Source: Actinoalloteichus caeruleus DSM 43889 | GTDB taxonomy: Bacteria > Actinomycetota > Actinomycetes > Mycobacteriales > Pseudonocardiaceae | Reading direction: 5' to 3' | Length of the DNA: 64,000 bases | NCBI RefSeq assembly: GCF_000429185.2 | Contig: NZ_AUBJ02000001.1 | Span: 4,712,001-4,776,000 of the forward strand | Shown here: positions 44,263 to 52,842 of the stretch, one piece after another | Numbering within the stretch: position 1 is the first letter of the stretch | How the letters are laid out: each line of letters starts with the position of its first letter | Notes under the pieces: generated by a model | Databases searched by the model: none | What the model saw: the letters and a program-made list of their open reading frames with translations, nothing else | What the model was told of the DNA's origin: nothing | Translations under genes and position numbers: made by a program

Positions 44263-45174
44263 GTGCCGGGCGACGAACGAGGGCCGCTGATGGCCGCCGC
44301 GTACCGCATGCTCGGGTCGGTCTCCGACGCGGAGGACGCGGTCCAGGAGGCCTACGCGCGTTGGTACGCCCTCGACGACGACCGCCGCCGCGAGGTCCGG
44401 GTCCCGGCCGCGTGGCTGATGACCACCGTGAGCCGGATCTGCCTGGACACGTTGCGGTCGGCCAGGGTGCGGCGGGAGCGGGCGGTCGGTGAGTGGCTTC
44501 CCGAGCCGGTGCCGGGGAGCCCGGCCTGGACCAGCTGCGGCGCGAACGGTGTCCCGGACGACCCGGCCGAGAAGGCGGCGCTCGTGGGGTCGCTCGACCT
44601 GGCCGTGCTCGTGGTCATGGAGACGATGAGCCCGGCCGAGCGGGTGGCCTTCGTCCTCCACGACGTCTTCTCCTACCGGTACGAGGAGATCTCCCCGGTG
44701 TTGGGCCGCACGCCCCACGCCTGCCGCCAGTTGGCCTTCGAGGCCCGTCGCAAGGCACGGGCGGCCCGCCCGGGGCACGCCGACCTCGGCGGGCGGGTGC
44801 CGGTGGAGGCGCGCACCGCCTTCCGCCGCGCCTGGGAGGCGGGTGATCTCACCGCCCTCGTCCGCCAGCTCGCCCCCGAGGTGCGGGCGGTCGTCGACGG
44901 TGGCGGTCTCGTCAGCGCACCGGCCGAGCCGGTGCGCGGGGCGTGGGAGGTCGCCGGCACCTTGCTCGCGGTTCGCGGTCGTCAACCCGACCTGGTGATC
45001 GACGAGGGGGAGGTCAACGGGAGCCCCGGTCTGGTCACGCGGGACGCCGACGGCACGGTGCTCGCGGTCGTCGCACTCGGAGTGGCGGCCGGAGTCGTCC
45101 ACCGGGTGTGGGTGGTGCGCGACCCGAGGAAACTGCTCCGTTGGAATGGCGTCGGTGCGGGGAGCGGTGCCTGA
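44263..45174 (+). CDS. ECF41 (SigJ-like) RNA polymerase sigma factor with SnoaL-like extension
   Basis: A 303-residue sigma-70 family factor. Region 2 (LMAAAYRMLGSVSDAEDAVQ) and region 4 (SPAERVAFVLHDVFSYRYEE) are followed by a SnoaL-like C-terminal domain of about 120 residues. The ECF41 hallmarks are present: WLPEP in the linker, DGGG (AVVDGGGLVSAP) and a DPRKL variant of NPDKL at the end. In this group the C-terminal domain works as a built-in activity regulator in place of an anti-sigma factor. GTG 44263 is chosen for its GGGAGG 8 bases upstream. A terminator hairpin follows. Confidence 0.92.
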   Translation: MPGDERGPLMAAAYRMLGSVSDAEDAVQEAYARWYALDDDRRREVRVPAAWLMTTVSRICLDTLRSARVRRERAVGEWLPEPVPGSPAWTSCGANGVPDDPAEKAALVGSLDLAVLVVMETMSPAERVAFVLHDVFSYRYEEISPVLGRTPHACRQLAFEARRKARAARPGHADLGGRVPVEARTAFRRAWEAGDLTALVRQLAPEVRAVVDGGGLVSAPAEPVRGAWEVAGTLLAVRGRQPDLVIDEGEVNGSPGLVTRDADGTVLAVVALGVAAGVVHRVWVVRDPRKLLRWNGVGAGSGA

Positions 45175-45190
45175 ACCGGCCCCGGGGGAG

Positions 45191-45214
45191 GGCCGACCCC
45201 GGGGCGGGTCGGCC
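45191..45214 (+). terminator. Terminator of the sigma factor gene
   Basis: A perfect 9-bp stem GGCCGACCC/GGGTCGGCC (45191-45199 with 45206-45214) with loop CGGGGC, 16 bases after the stop. Confidence 0.68.
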
Positions 45215-45307
45215 GGCCGTCCTCACCGCCGGGTGGCCGTCCACCGTCGGGCCGGTCGGGGCGCGGCGCCGCTCACCCGCGGTCGCCCTCCCGGGTAGGT
45301 CGAGGGC

Positions 45308-46051
45308 TCACAGCAGGCCGCTGGCCAGCAGGAAGATCGCCGTGCCGTGCGCGAGCACGGCGGGGGTGAGCCCCCGGCGGAGCCGCAGGTACGCGCAGAT
45401 CAGCCCTTCCAGGAGGGTGAAGACCAGCAGCGGCCACCCGACGTCGGTGACGGTCGAGGCGAGGAAGGCGTGGCAGGTGGCGAAGAGGACGCCGGAGAGC
45501 ACCGCCGACCGCGTGGGGCTGAAGGTCCGCTCGAGTCGCCCCTGGAGGAAGCCCCGGAACAGCACCTCCTCGGCGAGGTTGCCGGCGAGGGCCAGGAAGA
45601 GCAGCGCGGGGAGGAGCGTGGCGGCTACCTGGCCGCCGCGCTCCTCCAGGGGCCACGCGAGGGAGAGCAGCAGGACGGGCGCGGCGGCCAGCACCCCACC
45701 ACCGAGTCCCAGGGCCACGGTGCTGGGGCGGAGGTCGCCCCAGCGGACCAGCGAGCGGAGGTCGGGTGCCCAGCGCAGGACGGACCCGGTGATGAGCAGC
45801 GTCGACGCGCCGAACACCAGCAGGACCGCGGCGTCGTCGGTGAACCGGAGCCAGGGGACGGTGCCACCGACGACGCCGAAGGTCCAGAAACCGGCCGGGG
45901 TCATGGCGTCCCGGATGAGTACGAAGCCGAGGATGAGCAGCACGATCCGCAGCAGCGGGTCACGGTCGCCCCGGGTCAGCCAGAAGCACAGGACCACCAG
46001 CAGCAGGCCGGGACCGATCCGCGCGCCGTAACCCAGGAATTCGAGCAGCAC
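45308..46051 (-). CDS. CPBP family intramembrane glutamic endopeptidase
   Basis: A 247-residue protein with about eight TM helices. The CAAX-protease-and-bacteriocin-processing motifs are present: AEEVLFRGFLQGRL (EExxxR), FATCHAF and LAHGTAIF with the catalytic His residues. Members cut membrane-embedded substrates or protect against bacteriocins. ATG 46051 is divergent from a TetR gene, and a short dyad between them (46113-46125) is the likely operator. Confidence 0.88.
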   Translation of the reverse strand: MLLEFLGYGARIGPGLLLVVLCFWLTRGDRDPLLRIVLLILGFVLIRDAMTPAGFWTFGVVGGTVPWLRFTDDAAVLLVFGASTLLITGSVLRWAPDLRSLVRWGDLRPSTVALGLGGGVLAAAPVLLLSLAWPLEERGGQVAATLLPALLFLALAGNLAEEVLFRGFLQGRLERTFSPTRSAVLSGVLFATCHAFLASTVTDVGWPLLVFTLLEGLICAYLRLRRGLTPAVLAHGTAIFLLASGLL

Positions 46052-46112
46052 GAAGAAGTTCTCCTCAGAAATGGTGTGAAAGCGCCGGTCAGGGCGCTGG
46101 AAGCCAAGAATA

Positions 46113-46125
46113 TGAGCTATGCTCA
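46113..46125. promoter_or_regulatory. Dyad between CPBP protease and tetR
   Basis: TGAGC-TAT-GCTCA (46113-46117 with 46121-46125) in an A/T-rich segment between divergent start codons. It overlaps a possible -10 TATGCT (46118-46123) of the tetR gene and is a likely TetR operator. Confidence 0.6.
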
Positions 46126-46152
46126 GGTTTTGGTACTCGCATTGGAGGAGCC

Positions 46153-46836
46153 GTGTACGCAGCCCGGAAACGGCCTCGCCAGCAGCGGTCGCGGCACACG
46201 GTCGAGGTGATCCTCGAAGCCGCCGCTCAGCTTTTCCAACGGAACGGGTTCAACGCGACCAGCACGAACCACGTCGCGGACCGGGCGGGTGTCTCGATCG
46301 GCTCCGTCTACCAGTACTTCCCCAACAAGGACGCCCTGCTGGTCGCCCTGGCCGAGAGACACCTCGACGCCGCGCTACGCGGGTTGGGGAGCGTCTTCGA
46401 CGAGATCAGGAGGGCGGACCTGGGCCTGGAGGCCGCCCTTCGCGTGTTGGTCGGCGCGGTGGCCTCGGCGCACCGGGACCGCCCCGAGCTGCACCAGTTG
46501 CTCTTCGACCAGGCTCCGCGCGTTCCCGAGCTGGTGGCACGGCTCCGGGACGGCGAGCGCCACCTCGCGGCGCTGCTCGCCGCAGAGCTGCGGCGGATGG
46601 GACGCGGTGGCCCCGACGCCGAGGTCAACGCCCTCCTCGCGGTCCAGGGGATCGAGGCGCAGCTGCACGGCGCCTACCTCCACCCACCCGCCGGCGTCGA
46701 CAGGGAGGCCGTCGTCGAGGCGGTCACGGTCCTGTGGTGCCGGGCACTGGGTGAACCGCTGGTGCCCGACCACGCCACCGGAGGGCACGACCACCTCGAA
46801 CGCCGCCACGCCCCGGGCGCGGATCACCAGGTGTGA
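46153..46836 (+). CDS. TetR family regulator
   Basis: A 227-residue regulator with an N-terminal Arg/Lys-rich arm (YAARKRPRQQRSRHTVEVIL), HTH ATSTNHVADRAGVSIGSVYQ followed by YFPNKDALL, and a ligand domain with the HRDRPELHQLLF pattern of the TetR C-terminal group often linked to efflux or lipid genes. GTG 46153 follows GGAGGAG. It is probably the repressor of the divergent CPBP protease gene through the short dyad between them. Confidence 0.88.
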   Translation: MYAARKRPRQQRSRHTVEVILEAAAQLFQRNGFNATSTNHVADRAGVSIGSVYQYFPNKDALLVALAERHLDAALRGLGSVFDEIRRADLGLEAALRVLVGAVASAHRDRPELHQLLFDQAPRVPELVARLRDGERHLAALLAAELRRMGRGGPDAEVNALLAVQGIEAQLHGAYLHPPAGVDREAVVEAVTVLWCRALGEPLVPDHATGGHDHLERRHAPGADHQV

Positions 46837-46909
46837 TCAACTCGGTGGTGCGCGTGACGCCCCGCTCGCCTAGGCTTCGGGGCTCACCCGGCGGTGGGAG
46901 GTTCAGCGC

Positions 46910-47704
46910 ATGTCCGAGATCGACGTGGATCGACCCAACCCCGCTCGGATCTACGACTACCTGCTCGGTGGATCGCACAGCTTCGCCGTCGACCGGCGGT
47001 TCGCCGAGGAGATGGTGCGGGTCGACCCGATCGTCCGCCCGGCGGCCCGGGCCAACCGCGAGTTCCTCCGCCGCGCGGTGCGCGCGGTCCAGGGGTTGGG
47101 GATCAGGCAGTTCCTCGACCTGGGGGCGGGGCTCCCGACGATGGGCAACGTGCACGAGATCGCGCAACGGGAGGACCCGGGCGCCCGGGTGTTGTACGTC
47201 GACAACGACCCGGTGGCCGTGGCGCACTCCCGCAACATCATCGAACGCGAGCACATCTCCCACGTCAGCGCCGAACAGGCCGACGCGCGCGACGTCGACG
47301 CCGTGCTCGACCTCGCCAGGCGGGACCTCGACCTGAGCCAGCCCGTGGCGGTCCTCATGGTGGCCCTGCTGCACTTCGTGCCGGACGATGACCACCCGGT
47401 CGACCTGGTGGAGCGCTACCGCGACGCGGTGGTCCCCGGTTCGGCCCTGGCGCTCACCCACGTCACCAGGGACGGTCAGGGCGAGCACGTCACGGAGGTC
47501 TACGAGGCGTACCGGTCCCGCGCCACCTCCCGGCTGGTCGACCGGTCCCGTGACCAGGTGGCGGAGTTGCTGGCGGGCTGGGAACCGCTCGACCCGGGCA
47601 TCAGCTGGGCGCCGTCGTGGCGGCCTGACGGACCCGCCGGTCCGTTCGCGGGTGAGCCCTCCGCCAGCGGCATCTACGCGGCCGTCGGAGTGCGCCCCGC
47701 GTAG
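46910..47704 (+). CDS. SAM-dependent methyltransferase (DUF574/Methyltransf_19 family)
   Basis: A 264-residue protein of a family that is highly expanded in actinobacteria. The pattern RPNPARIYDYLLGGSHSFAV at the N-terminus, the SAM motif FLDLGAGLPTMGNVHEIAQ and VLYVDNDPVAVAHSR are diagnostic. Substrate is unknown for the family. ATG 46910 follows GGGAGGTTCAGCGC. It stands alone, 74 bases after tetR, with no clear terminator. Intact. Confidence 0.93.
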   Translation: MSEIDVDRPNPARIYDYLLGGSHSFAVDRRFAEEMVRVDPIVRPAARANREFLRRAVRAVQGLGIRQFLDLGAGLPTMGNVHEIAQREDPGARVLYVDNDPVAVAHSRNIIEREHISHVSAEQADARDVDAVLDLARRDLDLSQPVAVLMVALLHFVPDDDHPVDLVERYRDAVVPGSALALTHVTRDGQGEHVTEVYEAYRSRATSRLVDRSRDQVAELLAGWEPLDPGISWAPSWRPDGPAGPFAGEPSASGIYAAVGVRPA

Positions 47705-47963
47705 CGCTCGGCGGGCCGGGCCTGGTGTCGCGACGACGAGGACGTGACCGAAGGTCATCGGAGATTGCCGTCGAGGGTCACCCGTTCACGCCGAATGCCG
47801 TCCCTTCCGGGGAAGTGCGTCAGGTGACGGATACTCGCACGGATCCTTCAACAGAGTGAATTAGTCCCTCGGGTTGGTGAAATCAACCGCCGAACGGGTG
47901 GCGTATGGTCGCTGCTCCGAATCGCACTGTGCGTCGGAACAGGTCCACTTCTGGAGGAAGACC

Positions 47964-48428
47964 GTGCGACAGCCATCCCGAATCGTGGGTGTCTCCCTCG
48001 CCGCCGTGCTGGTCGTGGCGGGCTGCGGCGGAGCGGAGGAGGACACCGAGTCCGCCACCGGGAACCCGGAGCCCCAGGTGAGCGCGGAGCAGCGGCCCGG
48101 GGAGCCCGAGGTCGCGGAGACCAGCGAGGAGCGGGACGCGGACGACGCCCCGGCCGCCGACGGCGAGTGGGAGTCCATCGTCGAGGACAACGTGGTGGCG
48201 ACCCTGGTGGTGGACGGTGACACCGTGAACACCACCGGCCCGCTGTCCTGCCCCGGAACCCTGGACGACTCGGAGGAGGACCTCCGGATCGTGCTCGAGT
48301 GCGAGACGCCCGACCGCCACCGTGACGCCGGCACGATCGAGATGCACCCCGACGGCGACCGACTCGTCATCCAGTGGGACGGGGAGGCCTGGGGAGGGAT
48401 GATCGACAGCTTCGTGCGGATCGGCTGA
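47964..48428 (+). CDS. Putative lipoprotein
   Basis: A 154-residue exported protein. The signal peptide ends in the lipobox LVVAGC (Cys about residue 21), followed by a 50-residue acidic, disordered Glu/Asp/Pro linker and a small beta-rich domain (WESIVEDNVVATLVVDGDTV, LSCPGTL, IVLECETPD) with two Cys. GTG 47964 follows GGAGGAAG. No family recognised; location at the outer face of the membrane. GTATGGT about 55 bases before the start could be a -10 box. Confidence 0.78.
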   Translation: MRQPSRIVGVSLAAVLVVAGCGGAEEDTESATGNPEPQVSAEQRPGEPEVAETSEERDADDAPAADGEWESIVEDNVVATLVVDGDTVNTTGPLSCPGTLDDSEEDLRIVLECETPDRHRDAGTIEMHPDGDRLVIQWDGEAWGGMIDSFVRIG

Positions 48429-48581
48429 GCCCGCTCGTCGGGGTCCCGCCGGTCGCGCTCGACGCGAGGGACCGGGCCTTGGCCGCCAGCGGTTCGGCCT
48501 CACCCGATGCGCGGCGGCATCCCCGCGCGTCCCGGTCAGCGTGGCGGATCCCGCCGGCGCCTCCCCGCCACATCCGCGCCC

Positions 48582-48612
48582 TTGACCTCCACATTGGTCG
48601 AGGTCCTAGTGT
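48582..48612 (+). promoter_or_regulatory. MerR-type promoter with 19-bp spacer and operator dyad
   Basis: -35 TTGACC (48582-48587) and -10 TAGTGT (48607-48612) are 19 bp apart, the over-long spacing of promoters activated by MerR-family proteins. Within the spacer the arms GACCTCCAC and GTCGAGGTC (48584-48592 and 48597-48605, 8 of 9 pairs) form a dyad like those bound by SoxR or related activators. No MerR gene lies in the window. Confidence 0.72.
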
Positions 48613-48619
48613 CGCGATC

Positions 48620-49066
48620 ATGCCTGGAACGAGGGAGACCGTGACGGCGACCGACAACGCCACCGACCCCGAGGGGGACACGGCGGCCATCCGCCGCATC
48701 ATCGAGGAGAGCGAGACCGCCTACAACACCAACGACGCCGAACTGATGGTCGCGCACTTCGCCGAGAACGCGACCATCACCACGGCCACCGGAACCCGTG
48801 TCACGGGCCGCCAGGCGATCCTGGACCACACCCGGGCCGCGCTCACCGGGTTCCTGCGCGACCAGTACGTGCGCTACGAGGTCACCGACGTCACCTTCCC
48901 AGGGCCTGGCCTCGCCCTGGCGCACAAGTCGGCTCGCGCCGCCACCGCCGGCGGGGAACTGATCGACCGGGAACCCTCCATGGTCGCGACCTACGTCCTC
49001 GTCCGCGAGGGAGGTCGGTGGTGGGTGACGGCCCGGCTGAACACCCTCGTCGCCACCTGGGGGTAG
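48620..49066 (+). CDS. SnoaL-like / SgcJ family protein
   Basis: A 148-residue NTF2-fold protein: IRRIIEESETAYNTNDAELM, then HFAENATITTATG, a pattern of the SgcJ/EcaC oxidoreductase-like group of SnoaL-like proteins. The enzyme activity is not established for most members. ATG 48620 lies 8 bases after a -10 box, so the message has almost no leader. The MerR-type promoter suggests induction by a redox-active or toxic small molecule. Confidence 0.82.
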   Translation: MPGTRETVTATDNATDPEGDTAAIRRIIEESETAYNTNDAELMVAHFAENATITTATGTRVTGRQAILDHTRAALTGFLRDQYVRYEVTDVTFPGPGLALAHKSARAATAGGELIDREPSMVATYVLVREGGRWWVTARLNTLVATWG

Positions 49067-49376
49067 CCGACCCCGGGCGCCGCGCACGACGAGCGCGGTG
49101 CCCGGCGCCCCTCCGCCCGAGCCCTCCCGAGGTGCGGCGTCTCGGAGAAAGGCGCGAGAGCGCTCGACATCCGCTCGCCGCGTGGCAGGATGGGCCGCGT
49201 TGACGGGAAGGGGTGCCTTCCGGTTGACGGGACCCAGCCACTAGCCTGTGTGGAGTCTTGAGCCCACCGAATGTTCGATACGGCTCTGCTTTCCGCGAAC
49301 GTTCGGTAGTTCTCCGCACACTCGTCTGCCTCTCGTCCACCCTTATGGACCAGAGGGCCAGCAGGGAGGCGCAATT
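49067..49376. promoter_or_regulatory. Intergenic region with twin CGAAYGTTCG decamers
   Basis: CGAATGTTCG (49268-49277) and CGAACGTTCG (49296-49305) are two near-identical palindromic decamers whose starts are 28 bp apart. Their outer bases make the pair an extended inverted repeat. They lie about 80-100 bases before the small membrane protein gene and look like an operator. They are not LexA boxes because the half-sites have no 4-bp spacer. Confidence 0.5.
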
Positions 49377-49637
49377 GTGAGCACGGCGCGTGTGGTGTCG
49401 CGGACGGCGACCGCCCTGGTCGCTGCCCTGTTATGGATGCTGGCGGGCATCACGCTGTCCGCCCAGGCGACCACGGCGGAACCGCGTGACGCGGCACCGG
49501 TCGACGCGGACGTGAACCTCGGGATGGCGTTCGGGGGCCCCGTCGGGACCATCGCGATCGGGATCGGAATCCTGGGCTTCGTGCTCGGGCTGGTCCGCCA
49601 CCGGCGCAAGTCCGCCGTCGCCGGCAACCAGCCCTGA
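49377..49637 (+). CDS. Small exported membrane protein
   Basis: An 86-residue protein with a signal peptide (TATALVAALLWMLAGITLSA followed by QA), a short acidic exported part and a C-terminal TM helix (VGTIAIGIGILGFVLGLV) ending in a basic cytoplasmic tail RHRRK. This is the topology of a single-pass membrane protein. GTG 49377 follows GGGAGGCG by 8 bases. The family is not recognised. It stands before the yihY-like gene in the same direction. Confidence 0.72.
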   Translation: MSTARVVSRTATALVAALLWMLAGITLSAQATTAEPRDAAPVDADVNLGMAFGGPVGTIAIGIGILGFVLGLVRHRRKSAVAGNQP

Positions 49638-49717
49638 CGGCCTGGGCCGTCACCTCGGCCCGCCCATCGCCGCACGTCGGATAGCCTCCCCCCGGACAGC
49701 GGGGAGGACGGCGGACG

Positions 49718-50896
49718 GTGGGGCGAAGAGCGAACCGGCCCGGTCGAGAGGGCGGACCGGGCGACGACGCACCAGGTGGCCGGCGGGGGCCGGGGGACCG
49801 CGACGAGCGGGAGGAACCGGCCGCCAGCGGTCGACGAGGAAGCGGTGACCAGGAGTTCGACCCGCTGGACCGGGTGTTCCGGCTCGTCGGCCGGTTCCAC
49901 CGGCTCCGGCGGCGGCACTACTGGCTCGATCACCTCGTGGTGGCGGCCGAACGCTACCGGGACAGCAACGGCAACCACTACGCCGCGGCGATCACCTACT
50001 ACAGCGTGCTCGCCATCGTTCCTCTCCTGCTCCTCTCCTTCACCGTCGCCGGCTGGGTGCTGGCGCCGTTCCCCGCCGCGCTCAACCAGTTCGAGCGCAT
50101 CCTGCTCGACGCGGTGCCAGCCGACCTGATCGGCGGTGCGTTGGAGGTCGCGGTGAACGCCGCCTCCAACCGCAGCTCAACGGTGGGTGTGCTCAGCCTC
50201 CTCGCCGCCGTCTACTCGGGTCTCGGGTGGATGAGCAACCTGCGCGACGCGTTGACCGCCCAGTGGGGGCCACTGCGCGGTGCCCGGAGGTCGTTCTGGC
50301 GTACCAAGCTGCTGGACCTGGCGGTGCTCGCGAGCCTGGGCGCCGCCGTCGTGCTCTCCTTCGCGATGGTGCTCGTCGGGCGCGACGTCGCGGTCACCGT
50401 GTTGCGGGCCTTCAACCTCCACGAGTTCGGTGCGCTGTGGCCGGTCGCGTTGGCGGTGCTGTCGGTGGCCCTGTCGATGTCCGCCACCTTCCTCGTCTTC
50501 CTGTGGGTGATCTCCCGGCTCCCCCGGAAGACGGTCGCGCTGCGGACCGCCGTGCTCGGAGCCCTGGCCGGGTCGGTCGGCATGGAGCTGCTCCGCCACG
50601 CCGTGGCGCTGTACCTGAAGGTCGTGTCCAACTCCCCGAACGCGGCGGTGTTCGGCTCGCTGTTCGGACTGCTGATCTTCTGCTACCTGATGTCGCGGTA
50701 CCTGCTGTTGATCACTGCCTGGACGGCGACGGCCAGGGAGAACGCAGAGCCCGTTGCGCTGCCACCCCCAGGGCCAGCGGTGATCCGCCCCGTGGTGCGG
50801 GTCTCGCATGGTCTCGGTACCGCCGTGCTCACCGGAGTCGTCGGGGTGGCGGTGGCGGTCGCGCTGAACTGGCGACGCCGGACCGACCGCCGGTAG
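49718..50896 (+). CDS. YihY/UPF0761 family membrane protein, copy 1
   Basis: A 392-residue protein with a hydrophilic basic N-terminus of about 75 residues and six TM helices. The family motifs are NHYAAAITYYSVLAIVPLLL, YSGLGWMSNLRDALTAQWG and AAVFGSLFGLLIFCYLMSRY. The family was once called ribonuclease BN, but that activity is not supported, and the function is unknown. GTG 49718 follows GGACGGCGGAC, a weak site. A paralogue (56646-57740) lies on the other side of the deaminase/Imm1 island. Confidence 0.9.
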   Translation: MGRRANRPGREGGPGDDAPGGRRGPGDRDEREEPAASGRRGSGDQEFDPLDRVFRLVGRFHRLRRRHYWLDHLVVAAERYRDSNGNHYAAAITYYSVLAIVPLLLLSFTVAGWVLAPFPAALNQFERILLDAVPADLIGGALEVAVNAASNRSSTVGVLSLLAAVYSGLGWMSNLRDALTAQWGPLRGARRSFWRTKLLDLAVLASLGAAVVLSFAMVLVGRDVAVTVLRAFNLHEFGALWPVALAVLSVALSMSATFLVFLWVISRLPRKTVALRTAVLGALAGSVGMELLRHAVALYLKVVSNSPNAAVFGSLFGLLIFCYLMSRYLLLITAWTATARENAEPVALPPPGPAVIRPVVRVSHGLGTAVLTGVVGVAVAVALNWRRRTDRR

Positions 50897-51051
50897 CGGG
50901 AGGGCGAGCGGGCACCTGCCTGGGAGCGGCGAGGCCGAGGCCCGCGCGGTCTGGTTCCGGGGCGTGTGTTCGGACGCCACCCGGTGGCCGTTGCCCTCGG
51001 GGCCACCGGGACGGTGCTGGTCGTCCGCCTGGCCTGGGTCGGTTCGGCCGC

Positions 51052-51486
51052 TCAGTACCACATCCCGGGTTGCCACTGGACGCACTCCGGCCGGCGGCCC
51101 GTCTGGAAGTACTCGGTGACGGCCCGGCGCACCTTCTCGATCGGTAGTGATGCCGACGGTGGGAAGAACAGCGGAACGGACGGGTCGAAGTCGACGGGTT
51201 CACCGTCGAACGGCGTGGGGTTCAGGCTGTCCCACGGGCCTGGCTCGCCGCTCCGCACCGGGCCGATCCAATTGAGGGCGCCCACTCCTCGGGCGGGATC
51301 GGTAAACACCCGCAACTGCCAGTCGGGTCCACGCCCGTCGTCGCTGACTCGGTGGCTCCACACGTAGAGAAGGCTGGCCCAGGCGGGATGGGGCTCATCC
51401 ACGACCAGCCGTACGAGCGCGTCCCGTTCGGCAGGAGTTGTCGCATACCGCCAGTCATTGTCGACGACGGCGCTCACGATGTTCAC
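51052..51486 (-). CDS. Imm1 family immunity protein, copy 2
   Basis: A 144-residue cytosolic protein. VDEPHPAWASLLYV, GVGALNWIGP, FFPPSASLPIEKVRRAV and the C-terminal TGRRPECVQW fit Imm1, the immunity family that neutralises deaminase-type polymorphic toxins. It is a close paralogue of 51865-52302, with a start-to-start distance of 816 bases. GTG 51486 overlaps the end of a decayed deaminase fragment (GTGA), as in the other copy. The gene is intact, although its toxin partner is broken. Confidence 0.88.
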   Translation of the reverse strand: MNIVSAVVDNDWRYATTPAERDALVRLVVDEPHPAWASLLYVWSHRVSDDGRGPDWQLRVFTDPARGVGALNWIGPVRSGEPGPWDSLNPTPFDGEPVDFDPSVPLFFPPSASLPIEKVRRAVTEYFQTGRRPECVQWQPGMWY

Positions 51487-51850
51487 TTCGCTTTCCCTTC
51501 GATGACAGTTGGCCGCGTCCTGCCCGGTTCCCACACGGTCATGGAAAAACCGACCGGCGAGATCGCTGCGACAGCCTGTATACAGCCCCAATCACCGTCA
51601 CGGACCTGTGGTTAATCACTACAACCGAGTGAGTGACGCCTGATTCCGCCTGACGTATCGCAAGCTTGACCTCGACGTGGGTCTCGGCGTCGGCGGTCGC
51701 GCGATCGCGCGGCGGATGTTCGGGGAGCGGGTCGGGTGGCGAGGATGAGGCCTGCCAGGTCTGACTCCAGCCCGCACCCGGACGCCGTTTGTTCGCCACT
51801 TCCCTCGGGGCCGCCAGGACGTCGCCGGTCGTCGGTTTCTGGCGCCCAGT
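51483..51850 (-). pseudogene. Decayed SCP1.201/DddA-like deaminase domain, copy 2
   Basis: The fragment reads KPTTGDVLAAP, then shifts frame to DLAGLILATR, then ETHVEVKLAIRQAESGVTHS and VVVINHR (zinc His and catalytic Glu in HVE). A one-base loss next to the CX5C motif shifts the frame again to GDWGCIQAVAAISPVGF ... VIEGKAK and the stop. It has no N-terminal part and follows the Imm1 copy-1 stop directly. It is a duplicated C-terminal toxin cassette in decay. Confidence 0.75.
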
Positions 51851-51864
51851 GACTTCGGTCGGAC

Positions 51865-52302
51865 TCAGAACCGATCCCCCGGCTGCCACCGCACGCACTC
51901 CGGCCGGAGACCTGTGCACAAGTGTTCCGCAACCGCCCGGCGCACATCCTCAATCGGCAACGCCGCCGACGGCGGGAAGTAGGACGGGACGGAACCGTCG
52001 AAGAGGATTGGCTGCGCCTGCGGGTCGGCGAACGGGTTGAAGGTGTCCCACGGCCCCAGCTCGTCGCTCGGGACTGGTCCGATCCAGTTCATGGCACCTA
52101 TTCCCCGGGCCGGATCGGTGGACACCCGGAGCTGCCAGTCGGGCCCCCGCACGTCGTCAGCGACTCGGTGGTCGCAGACGTAGAGGAGGCTGGCCCAGTC
52201 GGGATGGGGTTCGTCCACGACCAGCCGTGCGAGAGTGGCACGCTCCGCAGAAGTCGTTGCGTATTGCCAGTCGTTGTCCACGACGGCGCTCACCACGTTC
52301 AC
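51865..52302 (-). CDS. Imm1 family immunity protein, copy 1
   Basis: A 145-residue Imm1 protein (VDEPHPDWASLLYV, GIGAMNWIGP, YFPPSAALPIEDVRRAV, TGLRPECVRW). It is encoded directly after the deaminase domain: its GTG 52302 overlaps the toxin TGA. It should bind and block that deaminase in the cytosol. About 70 percent of positions match the second Imm1 copy by eye. The two have diverged enough to suggest an old duplication or different specificities. Confidence 0.9.
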   Translation of the reverse strand: MNVVSAVVDNDWQYATTSAERATLARLVVDEPHPDWASLLYVCDHRVADDVRGPDWQLRVSTDPARGIGAMNWIGPVPSDELGPWDTFNPFADPQAQPILFDGSVPSYFPPSAALPIEDVRRAVAEHLCTGLRPECVRWQPGDRF

Positions 52303-52679
52303 TGTGCTTTCCCTTCGATGACGGTTGGCTTCGTCCTGCCCGGTTCCCACAATGTCATGGAGAATCCGACAGGCAGGATCGCTGCTACAGCCTGTATACA
52401 ACCCCAATTACCCCGGCAGACCCTGTGATTGATCACTACGACCGTGTGGGTGACCCCTGACTCCGCTTGGCGCACAGCGAGTTTCGTCTCGACGTGGCGC
52501 GCCACGTCGACGATGGCCAGGTCGCGTAGCCGGTGCTTCGGGAATATGTCGCTGGTGGCGAGGATGAGGCCCGCCAGGTCCGACTCCGGCCCGCGTCCGG
52601 ACACCACCCGTTCGCCGCTGCCCTCGGGTCCGCCCAGGATGATCCCGGTCGTCTGCCCGCCCTGCGATCGCTGTGGCAA
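52299..52679 (-). pseudogene. SCP1.201/DddA-like cytosine deaminase toxin domain, cut off by TAG
   Basis: From codon TTG 52679 the frame encodes a complete toxin domain: RSQGGQTTGIILGG, SDLAGLILATSDIFPKHRL, the zinc/catalytic HVETK (His62, Glu64) and INHRVCRGNWGC (CX5C, Cys88 and Cys94), ending VIEGKAQ. An in-frame TAG (52682-52680) stands directly before it. The preceding codons in the same frame (PADEPPRGRPLPHPSNTPWE ... WVAWARD) look like the linker of the same protein. Hence the domain is separated from its N-terminus by a nonsense codon and, further up, a frame change. Relatives deaminate cytosine in DNA. Confidence 0.76.
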
Positions 52680-52842
52680 CTAGTCTCGGGCCCAGGCCAC
52701 CCAGGCGGCGCCTGTCCCCGGGGCCGCTTCCCACGGGGTGTTCGACGGGTGCGGCAGCGGACGGCCCCGGGGTGGTTCGTCGGCCGGGGCGGGGTCGTGG
52801 GTGCCGTGCACCACCCCACCGGCTGGCGGCCCAGGGGCCTGG

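Noticed and set aside
49268-49305. LexA boxes before the small membrane protein
   Set aside because: The half-sites CGAAY and GTTCG abut without the required 4-bp spacer.
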